A DNA stretch of 64,000 nucleotides from Hyphomicrobium sp. Its GTDB lineage: Bacteria; Pseudomonadota; Alphaproteobacteria; Rhizobiales; Hyphomicrobiaceae. The notes beneath the pieces were generated by a model. That model saw nothing but the letters and a program-made list of their open reading frames with translations, ran no database searches and was not told the origin of the DNA. Both the position numbers and the translations under genes were made by a program. The stretch is from the NCBI RefSeq assembly GCF_003987855.1, contig NZ_RXIZ01000013.1, forward strand, positions 1-64,000. The letters are read 5' to 3'. The first letter of the stretch is position 1. Each line of letters starts with the position of its first letter. This document shows positions 41,660 to 48,755 of the stretch, in pieces.

Positions 41660-41905
41660 ATGGCGAAATCGGAAAGCACAAGCAAAAAGGTTGCGTCGGC
41701 GGCCTCGAAGGTCCTGCGAAGCAAGTCGGCGAGCAAGATGGAAAAATCGGTTGCGGCTTCGGCGTTGACGCAGAAGGGAAGCACCGAAACGACGAGCGCC
41801 CGCGTCGCAAAGGAAGCATCCAAAGTCCTGCGCAGCAAGTCCGCCAGTAAGGCCGCCAAGTCCGCAGCCGCATCGGCGCTGACGCAGAAGACGAAGAAGA
41901 AGTAA
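41660..41905 (+). CDS. Small basic Lys/Ala/Ser-rich protein with internal duplication
   Basis: 81 aa; KVASAASKVLRSKSASKMEKSVAASALTQK and RVAKEASKVLRSKSASKAAKSAAASALTQK units. Start taken at MAKSES. Confidence 0.7.
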   Translation: MAKSESTSKKVASAASKVLRSKSASKMEKSVAASALTQKGSTETTSARVAKEASKVLRSKSASKAAKSAAASALTQKTKKK

Positions 41906-42019
41906 GTGACCCGCCTCCTAAGACATCGAGCTTAGGTTCCACGTGTGCCGTAAATGCGCTGTCCCGGATAATCCACTCCGGGGCGCTCGCGGTTTTGCGG
42001 AAATCCCAACGTTCTGAAC

Positions 42020-42100
42020 TGTCATCCTCGGCTTTATGCCGAGGATCTATTTTGGGCCGCGCTGATGCCAGTTGGATCCCAGGACAAGCCGGGGATGACA
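42020..42100. repeat. Composite intergenic palindromic repeat
   Basis: Outer arms TGTCATCCTCGGCTT / AAGCCGGGGATGACA (14/15 complementary); inner hairpin CTCGGCtttatGCCGAG. Confidence 0.75.
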
Positions 42101-42119
42101 ATTGATGCCATCACCCGAC

Positions 42120-42767
42120 TTAGTTGATCGTTTCCTGGATCAGCTTCTTGGCGTCAGCGGAGTCCCATTTTGCCTCGCCGGCGATGCGGCCGACCTCCAA
42201 GCCGTCCTTGTTGATCAGGATGGTGGTCGGCATGCCGATGAGCTTCAGAGCCATGCCCTGCTTGGCGGTCGGGTCGGCGTAGAGCTTCACGTCATTGGCT
42301 TTCAGGTCATCCAGGAACTTGCGCGAGGCTTCGTAGCCCGCGCGGTCGAGGCTCAGGGCGATCACCTCGAACTTATCGCTGCCAAGCTCCTTCTGGAGGT
42401 TGTTCAGCGCCGGCATTTCCTCGCGACAAGGCCCGCACCACGTGGCCCAGAGATTGAGGAGGACGGTCTTGCCCTTGAGGCTCGAGAGGTGGATCTCCTT
42501 GCCCGCCGCGTCCTGGAAGGTGATGTCGGGGAGCGCCTCAGGTGATTTCTTCGTGACGAAAGCTGCCATTTCGCCGAGCTTAAATGACGCGTCTCCCGAT
42601 GCGCCGACCTCAGGAGCCGACATATTCTGGGCGACAGCGCCAGAATTTGCCGGGCCTCCGTTGTCGAACCGGCCCCCGATAACGTATACGGCGCCGAACC
42701 CGAGCAGCGCCGAGAGCGCCACAATCCAAAGAGCCCTCGAGGGCCGTGCCGCATTTCTCGCTGCCAC
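42120..42767 (-). CDS. tlpA: TlpA-family thiol:disulfide oxidoreductase
   Basis: [57 protein letters not shown]-terminal TM anchor. Confidence 0.93.
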   Translation of the reverse strand: MAARNAARPSRALWIVALSALLGFGAVYVIGGRFDNGGPANSGAVAQNMSAPEVGASGDASFKLGEMAAFVTKKSPEALPDITFQDAAGKEIHLSSLKGKTVLLNLWATWCGPCREEMPALNNLQKELGSDKFEVIALSLDRAGYEASRKFLDDLKANDVKLYADPTAKQGMALKLIGMPTTILINKDGLEVGRIAGEAKWDSADAKKLIQETIN

Positions 42768-42805
42768 CTGGTAACCTTGTTCGCTATTCGACTACGGAGC
42801 CGTTC

Positions 42806-44215
42806 GTGACCGACAAGCCCGCCAACGCCATGTGGGGTGGCCGTTTTGCAATGTCTCCTGCGGAGATCATGCAGGAGATAAATGCCTCGATCGGGTTCGA
42901 CAAGGCGCTTGCACCCCAGGACATTCGCGGCTCGAAGGCGCACGCCGAGATGCTGGCGGAAGCCGGCATTATCACGAAAGCGGATGCGCGTGAGATCACA
43001 AAGGGCTTGGACAAGATCAAGGCGGAGATCGACGCGGGCACGTTCGAGTTCTCCAGGGCTCTCGAAGACGTCCACATGAACGTCGAAAGCCGGCTCAAGG
43101 ATATGATCGGCCCGGCGGCAGGGCGCCTTCACACCGCGCGCTCGCGCAACGACCAAGTGGCGACCGATTTCCGCTTGTTCGTGCGCGATGCCGTCGACGG
43201 CATCGATACCGCGCTGGAAAAAGTGCAGTGGGCTCTTGCCGATAAGGCGGAAAAGCATGCCGGCACGGTCATGCCGGGTTTTACGCATCTGCAACCTGCC
43301 CAGCCTGTGACGTTCGGTCATCATCTATTGGCGTACGTCGAGATGATCGCGCGCGATCGCGGCCGGTTCGCGGATGCGCGCAAGCGGCTCAATGAAAGCC
43401 CGCTCGGGTCGGCGGCGCTCGCCGGCACGTCATTCCCGATCGATCGTGAGAAAACGGCGGAAGCGCTCGGATTCGACCGGCCGATGGCCAATTCGCTCGA
43501 CGGCGTGTCGGATCGCGACTTTGCGATGGAAACGCTGGCGGCCGCGACCATCACGGCCGTGCATTTCTCCCGCCTCGCCGAAGAGATCGTGATCTGGATG
43601 ACGCCGCAGTTCGGCTTCGTGAAGCTGTCGGATCGCTTCACGACAGGGTCGTCGATCATGCCGCAGAAGCGCAATCCGGATGCCGCCGAGCTTGCCCGCG
43701 CCAAGGTCGGGCGCATCGCCGCGGCATTCCAAGGCCTGGTCATCGTGATGAAAGGTCTTCCGCTCGCCTATTCAAAGGACATGCAGGAAGACAAGGAAAC
43801 GACGTTCGACGCGCTGTCGAGCCTGCGTCTCGTCATGGCGGCGATGGCTGGCATGGTCGCCGATCTGGAGCCCAACGTCGACGCCATGCGGGCGGCGGCC
43901 GGGCGGGGCTATTCGACTGCGACCGATCTGGCAGACTGGCTGGTGCGGGAGCTGAAGATGCCGTTCCGGGAGGCGCATCACGTCACCGGTTCGATCGTCA
44001 AGGCGGCCGAGACGAAGGGAATCGATCTCGATCAGCTTTCACTCGAAGAGATGCAAAAGGTCGAGCCGCGCATCACAAAAGCCGTATTCTCGGTGCTGTC
44101 TGTGGAGAATTCGGTGAAAAGCCGGACCAGCTATGGGGGAACCGCGCCACAGAACGTCGTCAAAATGGCGCGTCAGTGGCTTCGCAGGTTGGAAAAGGGA
44201 CGCGGGAAGGTCTAA
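42806..44215 (+). CDS. argH: Argininosuccinate lyase
   Basis: [62 protein letters not shown] start at 42806 favoured over the 42746 ORF start. Confidence 0.95.
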   Translation: MTDKPANAMWGGRFAMSPAEIMQEINASIGFDKALAPQDIRGSKAHAEMLAEAGIITKADAREITKGLDKIKAEIDAGTFEFSRALEDVHMNVESRLKDMIGPAAGRLHTARSRNDQVATDFRLFVRDAVDGIDTALEKVQWALADKAEKHAGTVMPGFTHLQPAQPVTFGHHLLAYVEMIARDRGRFADARKRLNESPLGSAALAGTSFPIDREKTAEALGFDRPMANSLDGVSDRDFAMETLAAATITAVHFSRLAEEIVIWMTPQFGFVKLSDRFTTGSSIMPQKRNPDAAELARAKVGRIAAAFQGLVIVMKGLPLAYSKDMQEDKETTFDALSSLRLVMAAMAGMVADLEPNVDAMRAAAGRGYSTATDLADWLVRELKMPFREAHHVTGSIVKAAETKGIDLDQLSLEEMQKVEPRITKAVFSVLSVENSVKSRTSYGGTAPQNVVKMARQWLRRLEKGRGKV

Positions 44216-44273
44216 AAATTCTGGGACGGTAGCCTGCAGCAGCGGGCTGACGGGGTTTGGGAGTGATTTCAGC

Positions 44274-44498
44274 ATGGCCGCGCTTTTGCGCAGCTCGAAA
44301 ACGTTGATGACCGTGGCACTTCTCAGCGCCGCGGCAATCGGGCTTGCGGGCTGTGGCGTCAAGGGACCGCTGGAGCCGCCGCCGGGCGCCAAGGCGGCAG
44401 GTGAAGCGAAGTCGGCCAACGCTGCGGATCCGGGCAAGAATTCGGACGCGCCGCCGAAGCCGCACGAGTCCTTCATTCTGGACCCGTTGCTGCGCTAG
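44274..44498 (+). CDS. lptM: LptM/YifL-like small lipoprotein
   Basis: ALLSAAAIGLAGCGVKGPLEPPPGAK, lipobox LAGC and GxKGPLxxP motif, between argH and lysA. Confidence 0.85.
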   Translation: MAALLRSSKTLMTVALLSAAAIGLAGCGVKGPLEPPPGAKAAGEAKSANAADPGKNSDAPPKPHESFILDPLLR

Positions 44499-44559
44499 CG
44501 GCTGGCTGTTGATCCGGCAGCCGCAACGACAGCTTGACCTTTCGGGCATTTTCCGGTGA

Positions 44560-44580
44560 AGCGGATGCTTCTCATCCGCT
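44560..44580 (+). promoter_or_regulatory. Hairpin directly upstream of lysA start
   Basis: AGCGGATG-cttct-CATCCGCT, perfect 8-bp stem ending 12 nt before the lysA ATG. Confidence 0.5.
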
Positions 44581-44592
44581 AGAAGCGTTTCC

Positions 44593-45858
44593 ATGCATCA
44601 TTTCCACTACAAGGCAGGTATCCTCCATGCGGAGGATGTGAGCCTCGCGCAGGTCGCTGCGGAGGTCGGAACTCCGTTCTATTGCTATTCGACGGCAACG
44701 CTCGTTCGGCACTACGAGGTTCTGGCCAAAGCGTTCGCTGGCCAGAACGCGCTCATCTGCTTTGCCGTTAAAGCCAACTCGAACCAGGCCGTGCTGAAGA
44801 CGATGGCGCAGCTCGGCGCGGGCATGGATGTCGTCTCGGAAGGTGAGCTGCGCCGCGCGCGCGCCGCCGGCGTTCCGGCATCGAAGATCATCTTCGCGGG
44901 TGTCGGCAAGACGCGGGATGAAATGGGCTACGCGCTCGAACAGGGCATTCTCGGCTTCAATGTCGAGAGCGAGCCCGAGCTTCAAGCCCTCAGCGACGTC
45001 GCGAGCGCTGCCGGCAAAACCGCGTCAATTGCGATCCGGGTCAATCCGGACGTCGACGCTAAAACACATGCGAAGATCTCCACCGGCAAGGCGGAGAACA
45101 AGTTCGGCGTGCCTTACGTCGATGCGCGCCGTCTTTACGCCGAGGCCGCTAAGCTGCCGGGCATCAAGATCTCCGGCATTCATATGCACATAGGCAGCCA
45201 GATCACCGATCTCGCGCCATTCCGGGACGCCTTTCGGCTGATGGCGGATCTCGCGCGCGATCTCAAGGCGCACGGTCTGGCGCTCGAGCATCTCGACATA
45301 GGCGGCGGACTTGGCGTGCCCTACCGTGGCGCGAACGATATTCCCCCGACGCCGGACGAATACGCGGCCGTGGTGAAGGAGCAGCTCGGCAGCCTCGGTC
45401 TCAAGATCGTCATGGAGCCGGGCCGCATGATCGTGGGCAACGCCGGCGTGCTCGTGACGAAGGTCATCTACGTCAAGGAAGGCGCCGACAAGACTTTCAC
45501 GATCGTGGATGCCGCCATGAACGACCTCATTCGGCCAACGCTCTATGAGGCCTATCACGACATCTGGCCGGTGCGGGAGGCGTGTAGCGACCTCTCGCCG
45601 ATCCAGCAGGATATTGTCGGCCCGGTCTGCGAAACGGGAGATTTTCTCGCGGAGGACCGGACGTTACCGCCGGTCGGACCCGGTGATCTCATCGCGGTGA
45701 TGACAGCGGGCGCGTACGGCGCGGTGATGTCATCGACATACAATAGCCGTCTGCTGGTGCCAGAAGTTCTCGTCAACGGGGACGCCTACGCGGTCGTCCG
45801 GCCAAGACCCAGCTATGACGATCTGATGTCCGCCGATCATCTGCCACCGTGGCTTTAG
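44593..45858 (+). CDS. lysA: Diaminopimelate decarboxylase
   Basis: FYCYSTATLVRHYEVLAKAF; CFAVKANSNQAVLKTMAQLGAGMDVVSEGEL; HIGSQITDLAPF; EPGRMIVGNAG; GPVCETGDFLAEDR. Confidence 0.97.
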   Translation: MHHFHYKAGILHAEDVSLAQVAAEVGTPFYCYSTATLVRHYEVLAKAFAGQNALICFAVKANSNQAVLKTMAQLGAGMDVVSEGELRRARAAGVPASKIIFAGVGKTRDEMGYALEQGILGFNVESEPELQALSDVASAAGKTASIAIRVNPDVDAKTHAKISTGKAENKFGVPYVDARRLYAEAAKLPGIKISGIHMHIGSQITDLAPFRDAFRLMADLARDLKAHGLALEHLDIGGGLGVPYRGANDIPPTPDEYAAVVKEQLGSLGLKIVMEPGRMIVGNAGVLVTKVIYVKEGADKTFTIVDAAMNDLIRPTLYEAYHDIWPVREACSDLSPIQQDIVGPVCETGDFLAEDRTLPPVGPGDLIAVMTAGAYGAVMSSTYNSRLLVPEVLVNGDAYAVVRPRPSYDDLMSADHLPPWL

Positions 45859-45887
45859 GCCAAAAAAGTTTTTATCGCGTTTTTTCT

Positions 45888-45929
45888 GTTTGCACTTGAC
45901 GCAAACTCGAATTGCACTACATGCAATTC
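45888..45929. promoter_or_regulatory. Two matching dyad operators upstream of the XRE gene
   Basis: TTGCACTTGACGCAA (45890-45904) within GTTTGCACTTGACGCAAAC, and TTGCACTACATGCAA (45912-45926) within GAATTGCACTACATGCAATTC; 22 bp centre to centre. Confidence 0.65.
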
Positions 45930-46274
45930 ATGTCGAAGCGCCCGAAGCCTAAAAGCATCGATGACCGCATCGCAGAGATCTGCGAGCGGCTTGCGAATGC
46001 GCGCAAGCTTTCAGGTCTGACGCAATCGACAGTCGCAGATGCGATGGGGCTATCGAACAGCCAATATTCGCGCATCGAGAACGGCGCCACCGATATGACG
46101 CTCAGGCAATTTCTAGTGGCCTGCGAAGAGGTTCGTCTCGATCCGTCCCTGCTGTTTGCAAACCCCGTCGACACGGAGGTCGCCGACCTCCAGACGCGAT
46201 TGCGCGCGTCGGAGGGAAAACTGGCGGCCATCACCCGGATGCTCAAGAGCGACAAGGACATCTGGGAAAGCTGA
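45930..46274 (+). CDS. XRE-family HTH transcriptional regulator
   Basis: IAEICERLANARKLSGLTQSTVADAMGLSNSQYSRIENGATDMTLRQFLVACEEV. ATG at 45930 favoured over the TTG at 45912. Confidence 0.85.
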   Translation: MSKRPKPKSIDDRIAEICERLANARKLSGLTQSTVADAMGLSNSQYSRIENGATDMTLRQFLVACEEVRLDPSLLFANPVDTEVADLQTRLRASEGKLAAITRMLKSDKDIWES

Positions 46275-46286
46275 AAGGACGACGAC

Positions 46287-47117
46287 ATGACGGAAGATAC
46301 ACCGGAAGCTCAGTCCACTTCGAAGCCGACCAAGACCGCTATCACGATGGTTCTCGACCGATCCGGGTCGATGGACGCCTGCCGCGACGCCACAATCGAA
46401 AGCGTGAACGCCTACCTGACCAAGACCCGCGCCGATCAAAACCTGAAAGATTCTGATTTCGAACTCGCAATCTTCGATACCGAGGCCTACGACGTCATTC
46501 GGCGCGGCGACCTCGTCGCGACGAGGGACATCGCACGCGACGAATTCGAGCCACGCAGCGGCACGCCCCTGCTGGACGCGGTCGGACGGGGAATCGACGG
46601 TCTCGATCGACGCGCGCGTGACGACAACGCAATCCTGGTGGTCGTGACGGACGGATTAGAGAATTCGAGCCGCAAGCATACCTATGAAAGCATCAAAGCG
46701 CTTCTCGATGAGCGTCAGAAGAAGGGCTGGCTGGTGCTCTTTCTCGGCGCTGGGCTCGAGAGCGCGCGTGAAGGCATTCGCATGGGTGTGCAATCTGCAA
46801 ACGTTGCGAGCATAGCAGTCGACCAAGCCTGTCTGAGGGCATCAATGGATGCGATGGCCGAAGCAAATGCCGTCTACGCCGCTGCCCCGTCCGTTTCCGC
46901 GAGGCGAATGTTCGTCGATAACGAAAAATTCTCGCCAGAAACGCGCGCGGCGATGGGAGATAGCACCGGCGGACGCGGGCTTCTGGGCGCTTCAGGTAGC
47001 GGCTTGAAGAAGAAATTTTTTAACCGCAAGCCGTCGGGGGCGACCATGCCGAAAGCTCCTCCAGCGCGTGAGGCCGACACTTGGTCGGGCGCCAACGAGG
47101 ACGCTTGGCGCAAATAA
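46287..47117 (+). CDS. vWA domain protein
   Basis: MIDAS motif: AITMVLDRSGSM (DxSxS), SGTPLLDAV, VVVTDGLENSS. 12 bp downstream of the XRE gene. Confidence 0.9.
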   Translation: MTEDTPEAQSTSKPTKTAITMVLDRSGSMDACRDATIESVNAYLTKTRADQNLKDSDFELAIFDTEAYDVIRRGDLVATRDIARDEFEPRSGTPLLDAVGRGIDGLDRRARDDNAILVVVTDGLENSSRKHTYESIKALLDERQKKGWLVLFLGAGLESAREGIRMGVQSANVASIAVDQACLRASMDAMAEANAVYAAAPSVSARRMFVDNEKFSPETRAAMGDSTGGRGLLGASGSGLKKKFFNRKPSGATMPKAPPAREADTWSGANEDAWRK

Positions 47118-47199
47118 AAATTGCAGCGAATCGAGAATGCAGGCCGGGAGCGATTCCGGCCTGTTTTCATTGGAACGTTTGATTCTACAGGCGCGCCGC

Positions 47200-48561
47200 T
47201 CAGTTCTGTAAGGCGCTTGCTGGCGATTGCGGATTGCCGCTGCAGCCAGGGCAACGGCGAAGTGTGGGCGGGTGCTTCCTAAAGGCCATCGCGCTGTCGA
47301 GCACGCGCAAGCAGGTTTCAGACGGGGCTTCGGTATCGATGCTGACACCTGAAAACCCGATCACTTCGCCGGCGAGATCGACGACGCGGGTGCAGATCAC
47401 GCGCAAGTGCCTGTCGCCGAATATGTAGCTTTCGGTGATCGGGTCATCGCTCAGCTTCGATTGGTCGAGGATGCGCTTCACGGTCGCCAAGGTCGGGCCG
47501 CTCATCACGTCCCAAATGGTTTTGCCTTCGAGTTCGAGGCCCGTCATGTTGTGAATGCTTGCGAACCTGTCGTTGGCGCGAACGTGGCGGAAGTTCATAT
47601 CCAAAAAGCAGAGGCCGACCGGTGCCTGCTTGTAGAGCGTGGCGAGCTGGTGCAGCTGCTGGAAGGGGGAATCGTCGAGCGGTTCGCTCGTCTCTTCGCC
47701 GGACGCAAACTCATCGAGGGCGCGCCGCGCGTCTGCAGGCGCCATGGGCTTACCGTACAGCCAGCCTTGTCCCAAATCGCAGCCCAGTTCGCGCAGCACG
47801 GCCTCCTCTTCGGGTGTTTCCACGCCTTCGGCGACGACCGTGATGGCAAGGCTCTGCCCAAGGCCGATGATGGCGGCGGCGATGCGCCTCTTGCTTCGGT
47901 CGCGGTGAAGCGCGCGAACGAAGCGGGCGTCGATCTTGAGCTTGCGGAAGGGAAACGCTTCGAGCCGGGCAAGGCTCGAATAGCCGGTGCCGAAATCGTC
48001 GAGTGCGACTTTGATCCCCATGCCATCGAGTTCCGCGACGTGGGCGTAGGCCGCCTCCTCGTCGGAGATCAGCGAACCTTCGGTAACTTCGACCTGGAAC
48101 CGGTCGAGGGGAAATCCGGTGACACGGACGGTGTCGGCGAACGTCCTCGGGAAGCCGTTCTGGATCAACTGCTTAGGCGAGAGGTTGAACGCCAGGAAGA
48201 ATTTGCCGGGCCAAGTTGCGGCTACGGGGCAAGCCAGCTGCACCAGATGGTTGAAGAGCCGATCAATAAGATCGTGCTGTTCCAGTTCCAAAATGAATTC
48301 GGCGGGCGGGATCGCGCCGCGGGCCGGATCGGTCCATCGCGCCAGGACCTCGAAGCCTCGCAACGCACCTGATCGAATATCGACAATTGGTTGAAATGCC
48401 GGCCAAATATGCTCATTCTCAATCGCGAAAGACAAGCGGGCGCCAACGGTTGATCCGCTGTCGCCAAGTGTGGGAACGAGCATTATTCTTCCTTGGTCTA
48501 GGTCGGCTACGCCGGGACACTTCCGTATGCGTCCAATCTGGGCTTGATACTCATTTACCAA
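47200..48561 (-). CDS. EAL-domain c-di-GMP phosphodiesterase with C-terminal PAS-like domain
   Basis: FQPIVDIRSGALRGFEVLARW, FNLSPKQL, VALDDFGTGYSSLARLEAFPFRKLKID, VVAEGVETPEEEAVLRELGCDLGQGWLYGKP; C-terminal LYKQAPVGLCFLDMNFRHVRANDRFASIHNMTGLELEGKTIWDV. Confidence 0.9.
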   Translation of the reverse strand: MVNEYQAQIGRIRKCPGVADLDQGRIMLVPTLGDSGSTVGARLSFAIENEHIWPAFQPIVDIRSGALRGFEVLARWTDPARGAIPPAEFILELEQHDLIDRLFNHLVQLACPVAATWPGKFFLAFNLSPKQLIQNGFPRTFADTVRVTGFPLDRFQVEVTEGSLISDEEAAYAHVAELDGMGIKVALDDFGTGYSSLARLEAFPFRKLKIDARFVRALHRDRSKRRIAAAIIGLGQSLAITVVAEGVETPEEEAVLRELGCDLGQGWLYGKPMAPADARRALDEFASGEETSEPLDDSPFQQLHQLATLYKQAPVGLCFLDMNFRHVRANDRFASIHNMTGLELEGKTIWDVMSGPTLATVKRILDQSKLSDDPITESYIFGDRHLRVICTRVVDLAGEVIGFSGVSIDTEAPSETCLRVLDSAMAFRKHPPTLRRCPGCSGNPQSPASALQN

Positions 48562-48755
48562 ACACGGTCAATCTCTGGTTGCCTCGTTAAATGCGGGCGA
48601 ATTGACACGTCTGCGGCAACTCCTGATGGAACGGGGATTTCTCTCGGGATCAAATACGTTCTTCGGAAGAACGTAACGCGCTGGCCACGCCTAACCAGGG
48701 GAAGTTTGCGTTTTGTTAACGTGCGGGTCCGGAGGGCCGTGATAGCTTAACTTGC

